64,000 nucleotides of DNA from Bacterioplanoides sp. SCSIO 12839. Its GTDB lineage: Bacteria; Pseudomonadota; Gammaproteobacteria; Pseudomonadales; Oceanobacteraceae. Where the stretch lies: NCBI RefSeq assembly GCF_024397975.1, contig NZ_CP073745.1:3374501-3438500 (forward strand), given 5' to 3'. Positions 44,265 through 53,760 of this stretch are shown in pieces. Made by a program: the position numbers and the translations under genes. The notes under the pieces are model-generated. The model made no database searches and was not told the DNA's origin. It worked only from the letters and a program-made list of their open reading frames with translations. The stretch's first letter is position 1, and every line of letters begins with the position of its first letter.

Positions 44265-45260
44265 ATGGCCACCCTGTCTGATATTCCTTTTTCTCTGCTG
44301 GATCTTGCGTCGGTACCAACCGGCAGTTCCGTTGGTGACACACTGCAGCGTATGTTGCGTTACGCCAAACATGCCGACCAGTTAGGCTTCGAACGTTTCT
44401 GGTTAGCCGAACACCACAATATGGCGGGCATCGCCAGCAGCGCCACCTCGGTATTAATTGGTCAGGTGGCCGCACAAACTGAAAATATCCGTGTAGGTTC
44501 CGGCGGCATTATGTTGCCCAATCACCCGCCGTTAGTTGTAGCGGAACAGTTTGGTACGCTGGACTGTTTATTCCCCGGTCGGATCGATTTAGGCCTGGGC
44601 CGTGCGCCAGGTACTGACCCGATTACCAGCCGCGCATTACGTCGCGACGATATGCGTGCGGAAAACTTTCCCGATGAAGTCAGCGAACTGCAAACCTTAT
44701 TAGGTCCGGATGCTGGCGATAAACGCGTACAGGCGTATCCCGGTGCTAACAGCCAGGTGGATATCTGGTTGCTGGGATCGAGTTTATTCAGCGCCCAGCT
44801 GGCAGCACAACGTGGATTACCTTATGCATTCGCGGGGCATTTTGCTCCTAAGCTGGCGCGCGAAGCACTGGCGCTTTATCAGCAGAATTTCCAGCCATCG
44901 GCACAGCTGGAAAAACCCTACGCCATTTTATGTTTGCCACTGATGTTGGCTGAAACAGACGATGAAGCCGCTTACCTCGGTACCAGTTCACAGCAGCGGG
45001 TGTTGTCGTTAATGAAAGGCCAGGCGCTGTATTTACCGCCGCCGGTAGAATCCATGAAAGGTATCTGGAGCCCGATGGAACAACTGCAGGTTGAAGCCTT
45101 TTTAGGACTGTCGGTCAGTGGTGGCCCGGCGGCCGTAAAATCAAAACTGGAAGTGATGGTGGAACAACTGCCGATACAGGAGCTGATGTTTACCAATGAT
45201 ATTTATGACGAAGGCAAACGCTTAAAAGCGTTGGAGTTAGTGATGGAACTGAAAGCTTAG
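44265..45260 (+). CDS. LLM-class flavin-dependent oxidoreductase (luciferase-like)
   Basis: 331 residues. '[14 protein letters not shown]', '[20 protein letters not shown]', '[20 protein letters not shown]' and '[14 protein letters not shown]' are the signature of the bacterial luciferase-like monooxygenase family (MsnO8 type). Probably uses FMNH2 or F420-like cofactor; FMN is likely in this lineage. Substrate unknown. It follows the LysR gene by 138 bases on the same strand and is convergent with pbpC. Confidence 0.9.
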   Translation: MATLSDIPFSLLDLASVPTGSSVGDTLQRMLRYAKHADQLGFERFWLAEHHNMAGIASSATSVLIGQVAAQTENIRVGSGGIMLPNHPPLVVAEQFGTLDCLFPGRIDLGLGRAPGTDPITSRALRRDDMRAENFPDEVSELQTLLGPDAGDKRVQAYPGANSQVDIWLLGSSLFSAQLAAQRGLPYAFAGHFAPKLAREALALYQQNFQPSAQLEKPYAILCLPLMLAETDDEAAYLGTSSQQRVLSLMKGQALYLPPPVESMKGIWSPMEQLQVEAFLGLSVSGGPAAVKSKLEVMVEQLPIQELMFTNDIYDEGKRLKALELVMELKA

Positions 45261-45289
45261 TAACCACCATCCACAACAGAGCGGGCATA

Positions 45290-47650
45290 CTATTGCAGTG
45301 CCCGCACCGAGAGGGTTTGCTCATCACTGAGCCCACGATCATCCGTCACGGTTAAACGATACTGACCCGGACGGGCATGCCAGAACAAAGTTTCGTTACC
45401 GCTGCTTTTGCCAATAAATTCATTATCCGCAAACCAATAAGCGTGGGAGGCATCGGCATCCAGTGTGACCTGCAAAGGAATCGCCTGTTCGCCACGATTA
45501 TTCAGCCGCAACTGATATTCCAACCCTGCCACCGGCGAGGTGATTTGTGGAGCAACACCGTTATACGCCGAGGTTAATGCACATTCAGCCGGAGCCGCCG
45601 GAGGCTGACGTCGCTGAATCCCCGCCATGGAAAATATCTGACGAATATCCGACGGCCAGAATTCATACACCTCTAACCGGGTTTTACCCTGGGTGTGATA
45701 GCAGGCACGTTTACCCGTACGGATATCAAAAGGGATTGCCCGGAATATATCCGATGTGGCAATAGGCGATACACCGGGAATAAACCAGCCCGCTTTCTGC
45801 CGCGGACAATATTTCTCCGGCAGCTTGCCTGTTGGTTCACAGATATTAACCTGCTGCACATTCAGGTCGGTGCCGTGATTACGCTTTTCAGAACCCGGAA
45901 GCGGCGATAAAGCACGCATAATATTAAAAAATAATGGTCCGGCTGCGGAGCGGCCAATAAAGTTCGGGTTACCCTTTCCATCAAAATTTCCCACCCAGAC
46001 AATCAGGGTGTAATCATCATTGGCTCCAGCAGCCCAGGCATCACGAAAAGCGTATGAAGTACCGGTTTTCCAGCCAATTTTTGCACGATTTCTGACAACC
46101 ATTTGTTGCGCCAGGTTGTGTCCGGGCGCCGGGTTTTGCTGCAACATATTCAGAACCAACCAGGCACTTTCCGGAGTTAATAACTGCCGCTGGACTGACT
46201 TCATTTCGTTGGCATTCATTTCAGAATCCAACACGGTATTTAACGGTTGTAGTTTTCCTGCCGACGACAACATCGTATAAAGCTGTGCCAGCTCAAGCAT
46301 GCTGACATCCAGCCCACCTAATACCAGCGACATGCCATAATGTTTTTCAGCTTTGAGTGGTGAAATACCGGCCTGCTGCAACCAGGAATAAAACCCCGGG
46401 CTGGTTAGCTGCGTCGCCAGCGATACCGCCGGTACATTACGGCTGGTAATTAATGCATCGGTAGCCGTCAGTGGTCCGGCAAACTGTTTGTCGTAGTTCT
46501 CCGGCGTATACGCGCCATAGCGCTGCGGAACGTCTTTCAGCAATGTCAGTGGATGTATTTTTCCCTGATCCATCGCCAGGCCATAAACAAAAGGTTTCAG
46601 AGTCGAACCCGGCGAACGTTTGGCGGTAACAATATCAACCTGACCGCTGATGTCGTGATTATTAAAATCCACCGACCCCACCCAGGCTTCAATATTGTGG
46701 TTGTGGTTATTCACCAGAACAGCACCCGCATTTTGAATCCCCACATCATGCCGGGATTCGACCCAGGCACGAATGTGTTTCTCCAGTAATTGCTGGTGCG
46801 ACAGAGTTAATGTGGTTTTGATATTACCGCTTAAATAGCGATAACGCTGATTAAGATAACGAACAAAATGTGGCGCCAGAAACGGCAGATCGGCGCTGCG
46901 GTATATCTGCAAGGGTAACGACATCCACAGTTTTACCAACCCTAATTGCTCTGCTGTTTCAGGCACATCGGTCAGCCAGCGCTGATAAAGAATATCGCGC
47001 GCCCACAACATATTCTGATAACCGCTGATCGTCTGCGGATTACGCTTAACCGGGTTTTGTGGCACCACCGCCAAGGCCATGGCTTCAGCCAGATTCAGAT
47101 CTCGTGCATGTTTATGAAAATAAATCAGACTGGCAGCACCAATGCCTTCGATGTTGCCACCGTAAGAAACTGAATTCAGATATGCCGCAAGAATTTCAGC
47201 CTTGCTGTAATGTAATTCAATCCATAAGGCTGCAAAAATCTGCTGAATTTTTCCGACGATGGTGCGGGACTCAATCCGGAAAGCATGACGGGCAACCTGC
47301 ATGGTGATGGTTGAACCACCAACACGTCGTTCATTGCTGACGTAAGTGGTAATAAATGCCCGCCATAACGCAATCAGGTTAACGCCAAAGTGATGATCAA
47401 AATACTGGTCTTCATAAAGGGTGGTGACCTGACGAATCTGTGGACTGATTTCTTCCAGCGTCAGCGGCAGACGATAGCGATCATCGTCTGCCAGCGTCAG
47501 TCGTAGCAGTTCATCGTTTTGATCGTAATAAGCCGTTGACCAGCTTTGCCAGGCAAACAGCGTCGGTTTTGGCAACAAAACGGCCGCCAGCCATAACAGC
47601 ATGACAACCGACAAACTGCCCACCAACGTCACCCGTAAAAAACGTTTCAC
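45290..47650 (-). CDS. pbpC: Penicillin-binding protein 1C
   Basis: 786 residues (E. coli PbpC 770). One N-terminal transmembrane helix (about 7-25), a GT51 transglycosylase domain ('TLYEDQYFDHHFGVN', 'GGSTITMQVAR', about 70-230), a transpeptidase domain with SxxK 'SPGSTLKPFVYGL', SxN 'TSRN' and KTG 'KTGTSYAFRDAW', and a C-terminal BiPBP_C domain (about 700-785). Its transglycosylase is the active part in E. coli. The alpha-2-macroglobulin gene ends 17 bases before its start; the pair is conserved in E. coli (yfhM-pbpC) and thought to repair and defend the envelope. Confidence 0.95.
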   Translation of the reverse strand: MKRFLRVTLVGSLSVVMLLWLAAVLLPKPTLFAWQSWSTAYYDQNDELLRLTLADDDRYRLPLTLEEISPQIRQVTTLYEDQYFDHHFGVNLIALWRAFITTYVSNERRVGGSTITMQVARHAFRIESRTIVGKIQQIFAALWIELHYSKAEILAAYLNSVSYGGNIEGIGAASLIYFHKHARDLNLAEAMALAVVPQNPVKRNPQTISGYQNMLWARDILYQRWLTDVPETAEQLGLVKLWMSLPLQIYRSADLPFLAPHFVRYLNQRYRYLSGNIKTTLTLSHQQLLEKHIRAWVESRHDVGIQNAGAVLVNNHNHNIEAWVGSVDFNNHDISGQVDIVTAKRSPGSTLKPFVYGLAMDQGKIHPLTLLKDVPQRYGAYTPENYDKQFAGPLTATDALITSRNVPAVSLATQLTSPGFYSWLQQAGISPLKAEKHYGMSLVLGGLDVSMLELAQLYTMLSSAGKLQPLNTVLDSEMNANEMKSVQRQLLTPESAWLVLNMLQQNPAPGHNLAQQMVVRNRAKIGWKTGTSYAFRDAWAAGANDDYTLIVWVGNFDGKGNPNFIGRSAAGPLFFNIMRALSPLPGSEKRNHGTDLNVQQVNICEPTGKLPEKYCPRQKAGWFIPGVSPIATSDIFRAIPFDIRTGKRACYHTQGKTRLEVYEFWPSDIRQIFSMAGIQRRQPPAAPAECALTSAYNGVAPQITSPVAGLEYQLRLNNRGEQAIPLQVTLDADASHAYWFADNEFIGKSSGNETLFWHARPGQYRLTVTDDRGLSDEQTLSVRALQ

Positions 47651-47667
47651 GGATTTAATCCCGCCGA

Positions 47668-50600
47668 TTATTCATCGTTTACTACGGTGATTGTTGCTGC
47701 TGCCGATTGTGACCAGATATCCGGATCGTACATAGATTCGGCATAAGCTGGCGGTGCAATAAATTCACCTGCTGCAGTCGCCTTGATACGGTACTCAAGT
47801 TCGGTAACAGATGATCCGAAGCCACCATAGAAAATCACCCGGTCTTCACGAACATCGACATAATCGCTGTTCCAGTGATTGCTCTGACGAGGCACCGATT
47901 CACGAATCACTTCAAAACCACCCGGCAGTAAATCAATCACAGCAATGTTATCAACCTGTCTGCCGTTAAGGGTGCGAATGCGCAAACGCACCACAGCTTC
48001 TTCACCCTGTTTCAGCGTGGTAATTTCTTTACCATCTTTATTCAACAGTTGATGCACCACTTCCAGATTACTGTTTTCAGCAGCCGGCATTACCGCCGGG
48101 AAGCCAGACTGGCTGGCCTGATAAAACACCGGATTATCACCACGAATTAAAATCTCGTCAGATATTGGCGTATTCTGATTCAGCGGAATATTCGCAGTTG
48201 GGAAAATTACCGTCGACGATAACGCCAGGTTATCCAGCTGAATTTCCTCACCATCTTTATCCTTCACCACAAAACGGAACGTGTCTTCGGTTTCATCACC
48301 GTAACGCGCGCGATTCTGGCGACTGTAAGCCTGTAACGCCATAGTGGTATACGATGCACTGATGGTATTAAAGCGACCACGCATCAACGGTTGTAATAAC
48401 GGCATAATGGTATTTTCCACATCCAGCTGCTGCTGAATTTTCGGGAAGTGTGCCGATACCAGATACACGTATTGGGCGTTAACCGTCAGGTCCGACTGGA
48501 AGTCGGTTGGCTCTTCCACTTTATTATCAAAGCCAAACTGCTCCACCATCGCAGCCGCCTCATCGTGCTTTTTCAGCAACTGATAAGTGGCCGCCATATA
48601 CATCGCCATAATATCTTTTTGCCAGCTTTCACCCTGTGATTTCAGCGTGTCGTGCAGATCAATCAGATAATTGGTTGGAATTTCCTGTGCCCGTGCCAAC
48701 AGATAAATTGCTATGGCGCGGTGGCGTTGTGCCACACGACCATTAGCCTGCTGCCGGGCAATACGACGCAGGTATTCTACAGTGGAACTGATCAGTTCAT
48801 TTTCCACCGCGTAACCATACGCTTTAGCATCCAGCAAGAAGTGAGTCGCGTACAGGCTGGCAAAATGGCTGCCGTAATAACCCGGCCACATATTAAATCC
48901 GCCTTCGCTGGTCTGGCGTGAATATAAAGTGCCAATGACCCGCTTAACATGATCTCGGGTTTTCTGTTGCATCGCCGCATCCGTTTGTGATGCCGCCAGA
49001 CCCAGCCATGGGAATACCCGACTGACAATCTGTTCGGTACAACCATGCGGATAATTATCCAGGTACTGGCTCAGACCTCCCGCCATAACCATCGGGCTGG
49101 ATGACGCAGAAATGCTCTGCGAAGCAAAGTCCGGGTAGAGGGCAAATGGTAACTGAGCTTCGGCATTACCACTGTCATCAAATCCGGAAGCAACCCGGGT
49201 ACGGAAGGTTTGCGCCGGTCTGACACTTAACGTTGCCACACGGCTGGTTTTTCTGCCCGGCATTCCCTGTTCATCAATGTATTGAGCGGTAAATACCAGT
49301 CGTCCTTCGCCAGGGTTATTCAGCGCTTTAATGCGAAAATCGGTACGGCCTTCGTTGCCTTCGGCAATGTTCAGCTCCGTTGTTAACCCCGCTTTTTGTG
49401 TTAAACCCGTTTCTTGCGAATGATTACCGGCCAGCGCCAGGTTATCGGATAACTGCAGCGACACCTGCACCTTACCTTTATCCGCTACACCCGGTACCAG
49501 ATTGGCGACTCCCAGCGTGACATCAAATTCATCCCCCGGTGCAGCCACGGTGAGTACGTTCGGTGATAATACAAACGAGCCACGCACCAGCGTATCTTGC
49601 TGGGCAATACCCAACGACGATTCATTAGCTGCAACGGCCATTATTTTCAGATTGCCACTGAATGAATCCGGCACAATAAATTCAGCACTGCGGGTTTTAT
49701 TATCGACCCCCATTACTCCGGACCAGAACACTGCAGGCTTATCCAGTGTACGGGCAAATGGATTAAGGTTAGCGCCTAATAATTCGGCCATTGGCGAACC
49801 ACCACCCACACCAGAAAGATTACGGAACACGCTGTATTCCGGCAAAATCATATCGAGAATCTGGAAGCTGCTGACCTGCAACGCTTTTTTCTTCATAAAG
49901 TGATTCAGCGGTTTAGGCTGCTGGTAATCAGCCACCTGCAAAATGCCTTCATCAACCGCAAACACAATAATATTGCCCGGTTTATCGGAGCTGTAATTAA
50001 TAGCCACCTTCTGGCCCGGCTCTACTCGCTCCGGTGCTTCCAGTTTGATATCCATTACCCGGCTGCTGCGATCAATATTAAACGGCACAACGGCATAACT
50101 CAGCGGACTGGTAAAAATTTCCTGTGAATCCAGAGAGCGAACAAAAGCCACATTCACATACGCATTACCTTCCAGACCCGGTGGAACGCGTATGGTTTGT
50201 ACCGAGCTGTTAGTCGTGGAAGTAAACCACTTCTGTGCGTGCACGGTATTACTTTCGATACTGATCAGACCAGAACCGGTATAAGGAGCAATAATATTGA
50301 CCTCGATTTCTTCTCCAGCCTTGTAATCGTTTTTATTCAGACGAATCGATAGCTCGGCATTTTTCTCTAATCGACCGGCTAAATTAGCACTGCCTGCTAC
50401 GTTGTATTTAAAGCGCGATAATAATTCGTCGTTAGCGGAATACAGCGACAGCTGATAATCACCGGGCTCAGAAGTGTCCAATGCGTATTGGCCACCGTTG
50501 CTATCAAACTCAAAATCATCGGATGACATTTCAACATCACGGATCACAGTCTGATAGGCGTATAAACCGTTTTCCTGACGAACCAGTGACGAAATGGGTT

Positions 50601-53550
50601 GTTTCTTAATACGAACCAGCTTCAGCCCTGTCATGGCCTGTTTTTCCAGCTGCGGATTTAACGCAATAAAATGTACATGGCGTTGCTGATCTTTTTTCAG
50701 ATATTTTAACTGACCATCCGCTTTATGCCCGACCAGAAGACTTAGTGGCGAGACCAGCATTTCACTTTGGGCAGTGACACTGCGACCACCACCAGGCTCA
50801 TAACCTTCGCCATAAAAAGTTAAACGGTAAGTACCTTTATCAAATTGCTGCAGTGAAATATCAAACTCGGCCATGCCCTCATTATCGGATTGAGTGCCAG
50901 GTAAGGTTTGATTCAGTCGACCATTACGGGCTTTGTTATGGCGCAATGGATCGGTAAAACGATAATCGCTGAATTCCCGGAAAGCGAAAGTCACGGGCTT
51001 GAGTTCAATCGCCGCTTCAACCCGGCGATTTTGTGCTGGCGTGCCGAACAGATTTTTCAGTTGTACTTTTGCCTTCAAACCAGTCGCCGTTGCGGCTTCA
51101 GCCTGCGTCAGGCTATACCAGCCTTTACTGACGCCCGGCACAAGCTCGGTGCGGATCTTCATGCTGTCCGGCTGAAATTCTTCTACCGAAAATTCTGTTT
51201 GGCCAAGGTGCGTGGAGGTGTAACCCCGTTTATTCACCCGGTATAAGTGTGCTTCATAATCACCGGTTGGCGTCGCAGCGGTGGTTGGCATTTCCAGATC
51301 AAACAAGCCGTTTTCCGGAACCGCCATTCTCTCTTTTAATACCACATTACCTTTCGGGTCATGAATACTCAGCTCCAGTGGAATACCCGTTTTTACCTGC
51401 ATATTTTCCTGTCGAACCATCACACCCAGGCTGACGGTTTCACCCGGACGATAAATGCCCCGGTCAGAAAACAGGAAACCCTTCAGGTTTTTACCATTAT
51501 TATTGCCACCGTATTCACCGTCGATATCAAAACCGGAAAAATCAATTCGACGCTGATGGCGACTATATGGCAGATAGGAACTGTCGTTGCCATAACTCAC
51601 CAAATACGCAACCGGCTGGCGCTCATTGCGGTAACGATCAGCACTGGCAAACGTTACGCCACCTTGAGCATTGGTCGTGGCTGAAAATACTGGGATACCA
51701 TTACGACCCAGCAGTTTGACTCTGGCACCAGCCACAGGTTTACCTGTTTTAACCGATTGCACATAAACAAACTGTTGGCCGTCGGCGGCTTTTTTCAACA
51801 TGATGCCGAGGTCTGTCACCATCACAATACGTTTTTCAGTAACGACGCTGTAATCACGACCTTTCTGATAACCTTCGGCTTCGATAATGAAAATACCCGC
51901 CGCCTGGCTTTTCAGATATTGCGCCAGAGACAGTGATGCATAATTAACTTTTTTGGCTGAATTTCCGGAGAGATACAAACGCTTCTGGAAAGATCGGGTC
52001 AGATTATATTTATTGAAGTTGTAGTTACTGAACTCCAGTTCATCAAGATCACCATAAGTCTGGGTGACAAAGTGATTCAGCTGATCATCTAACAAACGAT
52101 AAATATTCACACGGATTTCGTTAATTCCACGGGCGCTGAAACTCAGGGTTTTATCACCGGCTAATGACAACAAGCTGCCTTCACCGGCAATATCCAGTTC
52201 TTTCGGATATTCCGGAGCCCTGAGCACCTCTTCATATGTTTTAGTCATGGCAAAACCACTGACCGATTTCAGGCCTTTTTCAACACGCAGGTAAAGATAT
52301 TTACGCTCAGGTTCATCAATACGCAGGTTATAAATATCCGACGATGGCTCAGCATTAGGAATCAATTCATAGCGAATTTTATGGGCATTGCTGTAACCGT
52401 TTTTACGGATATAACCCACTGAGCGGTGACGCGGCAACCTATAAAGATTCAGGCGTTGTTTAAACTCATCTTCAGACACATGGTCGGTCAGAGAAATGGT
52501 AATAACCTGTTCGGGGTCATTATCTTTATTACGCACAATCTGGCTGCGGGCATCGCGTACTTTCATAAAGCTCGACGTATCCGGCAACAGCATTTTACGT
52601 TTAACGTCTTTGCCCAGCGTGGTGGTTTTTTCTGCGTTAGCAACATCATCACTAACGGTCAAAAATACATACGCTTCCTGCTGCGGTAATTTAATCGGCG
52701 CTGATTTGATATAGGCATCGTAGCCGTCATCGCTAAAGGTCACGTCAAAATTAAAGCGGCGAGCGGCAGTCACACCATCGTGTTTTTCCTGCAGGCTGAT
52801 TAGTTCATTCAGTGCTTGCTGTTGCACCGGATGAGAAAAAGACACGGTGGCGACCAGGTTTTTCAAAGAACGATCCAGCGGGTCGTTATACAGCTCCATA
52901 TCCTTGATGCTGGCAGAAAACGGTCGGGTTTCGAAGCGGTATTCGGTGTTGGCCAACTGCAGGTCTGGCTGAATCAATTGTGGTGCTAAGGTAACTTCGT
53001 ATTCCTGGCCAGCAGGCCAGTCCTGTTTTGGGATAAACATCAGTGTGTTCTGATTTTCCCAGTGCCAGGTACCGGCTTTTTCCGGAAACAGACGAATGCC
53101 ACGGGTCACTGTTTCACCAATGTTTTCTAACGGTGCTGCTGAAGGGTAGCGGCTGCTCTTATCCGACCGCTGACTCAGGCTGCGTTGATCAAAACGAAAA
53201 TCCAGCCGTAATGCTTCAGGCTGCGCTCCGGAGTGGCGACCCATCAGCCCGGGAGCACCAACCTCGGCGACAACGGCCAGTGGTTGTGGCCAGAGCTTGT
53301 GATACAACTCGTAAAAATACTGATGCTGAAAGCCGGCAAAAATAACAACCAGCAGAAAGTAGAAAATCAGTGGTTTCGACTGACGTAGTTGATTGCTCCA
53401 TTGCAGCCAGGTTGGCGCATTCCAGTTGAGAGAACCGAACAGGACACGGAACACCAGACGAACAGGCGCCGTTAACATCAGTAGTAAACGAATAAGTATG
53501 CCTTTCTTTCCAGGCTTCTGATCCGTTTTTTCCGTTGCACTATCGGTCAT
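47668..53550 (-). CDS. Bacterial alpha-2-macroglobulin (YfhM-like)
   Basis: 1960 residues. An N-terminal transmembrane helix (about 53-70, 'IFYFLLVVIFAGFQHQYF') replaces the lipobox found in E. coli YfhM, so it is anchored by the helix. It has macroglobulin (MG) beta domains, 'FLFSDRGIYRPGETVSLGVM' (MG-type), a bait region, and an intact thioester motif Cys-Thr-Glu-Gln (C near 1504, 'YPHGCTEQIVSRVFPWLGL') in the thioester domain. It traps attacking proteases and links to them covalently. Cotranscribed with pbpC. ATG 53550 chosen; a TTG eight codons upstream is possible. Confidence 0.93.
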   Translation of the reverse strand: MTDSATEKTDQKPGKKGILIRLLLMLTAPVRLVFRVLFGSLNWNAPTWLQWSNQLRQSKPLIFYFLLVVIFAGFQHQYFYELYHKLWPQPLAVVAEVGAPGLMGRHSGAQPEALRLDFRFDQRSLSQRSDKSSRYPSAAPLENIGETVTRGIRLFPEKAGTWHWENQNTLMFIPKQDWPAGQEYEVTLAPQLIQPDLQLANTEYRFETRPFSASIKDMELYNDPLDRSLKNLVATVSFSHPVQQQALNELISLQEKHDGVTAARRFNFDVTFSDDGYDAYIKSAPIKLPQQEAYVFLTVSDDVANAEKTTTLGKDVKRKMLLPDTSSFMKVRDARSQIVRNKDNDPEQVITISLTDHVSEDEFKQRLNLYRLPRHRSVGYIRKNGYSNAHKIRYELIPNAEPSSDIYNLRIDEPERKYLYLRVEKGLKSVSGFAMTKTYEEVLRAPEYPKELDIAGEGSLLSLAGDKTLSFSARGINEIRVNIYRLLDDQLNHFVTQTYGDLDELEFSNYNFNKYNLTRSFQKRLYLSGNSAKKVNYASLSLAQYLKSQAAGIFIIEAEGYQKGRDYSVVTEKRIVMVTDLGIMLKKAADGQQFVYVQSVKTGKPVAGARVKLLGRNGIPVFSATTNAQGGVTFASADRYRNERQPVAYLVSYGNDSSYLPYSRHQRRIDFSGFDIDGEYGGNNNGKNLKGFLFSDRGIYRPGETVSLGVMVRQENMQVKTGIPLELSIHDPKGNVVLKERMAVPENGLFDLEMPTTAATPTGDYEAHLYRVNKRGYTSTHLGQTEFSVEEFQPDSMKIRTELVPGVSKGWYSLTQAEAATATGLKAKVQLKNLFGTPAQNRRVEAAIELKPVTFAFREFSDYRFTDPLRHNKARNGRLNQTLPGTQSDNEGMAEFDISLQQFDKGTYRLTFYGEGYEPGGGRSVTAQSEMLVSPLSLLVGHKADGQLKYLKKDQQRHVHFIALNPQLEKQAMTGLKLVRIKKQPISSLVRQENGLYAYQTVIRDVEMSSDDFEFDSNGGQYALDTSEPGDYQLSLYSANDELLSRFKYNVAGSANLAGRLEKNAELSIRLNKNDYKAGEEIEVNIIAPYTGSGLISIESNTVHAQKWFTSTTNSSVQTIRVPPGLEGNAYVNVAFVRSLDSQEIFTSPLSYAVVPFNIDRSSRVMDIKLEAPERVEPGQKVAINYSSDKPGNIIVFAVDEGILQVADYQQPKPLNHFMKKKALQVSSFQILDMILPEYSVFRNLSGVGGGSPMAELLGANLNPFARTLDKPAVFWSGVMGVDNKTRSAEFIVPDSFSGNLKIMAVAANESSLGIAQQDTLVRGSFVLSPNVLTVAAPGDEFDVTLGVANLVPGVADKGKVQVSLQLSDNLALAGNHSQETGLTQKAGLTTELNIAEGNEGRTDFRIKALNNPGEGRLVFTAQYIDEQGMPGRKTSRVATLSVRPAQTFRTRVASGFDDSGNAEAQLPFALYPDFASQSISASSSPMVMAGGLSQYLDNYPHGCTEQIVSRVFPWLGLAASQTDAAMQQKTRDHVKRVIGTLYSRQTSEGGFNMWPGYYGSHFASLYATHFLLDAKAYGYAVENELISSTVEYLRRIARQQANGRVAQRHRAIAIYLLARAQEIPTNYLIDLHDTLKSQGESWQKDIMAMYMAATYQLLKKHDEAAAMVEQFGFDNKVEEPTDFQSDLTVNAQYVYLVSAHFPKIQQQLDVENTIMPLLQPLMRGRFNTISASYTTMALQAYSRQNRARYGDETEDTFRFVVKDKDGEEIQLDNLALSSTVIFPTANIPLNQNTPISDEILIRGDNPVFYQASQSGFPAVMPAAENSNLEVVHQLLNKDGKEITTLKQGEEAVVRLRIRTLNGRQVDNIAVIDLLPGGFEVIRESVPRQSNHWNSDYVDVREDRVIFYGGFGSSVTELEYRIKATAAGEFIAPPAYAESMYDPDIWSQSAAATITVVNDE

Positions 53551-53760
53551 GTCCGCCTTGTCCTTATTAATCAATAAACTGGCATGAGTATAGTCACTTC
53601 AACTGTTGAGTGAAATGACATCAGACATCAAATCAGCCACACACCGATCATAAAGCCATAGCTGAATCTCAGCTGAACAAAAGAGGCAAAGTTAGTTAAG
53701 TTACGGTTAACAAGTGACTCGCTAAACTGATGATATATTGTTATTGATCGGTGAGTTCTC

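Noticed and set aside
45281..45305. Terminator between the LLM oxidoreductase and pbpC
   Set aside because: GCGGGCA/TGCCCGC is a seven-bp stem with an 11-base loop and no T-run, and it overlaps the pbpC end; too weak to call.
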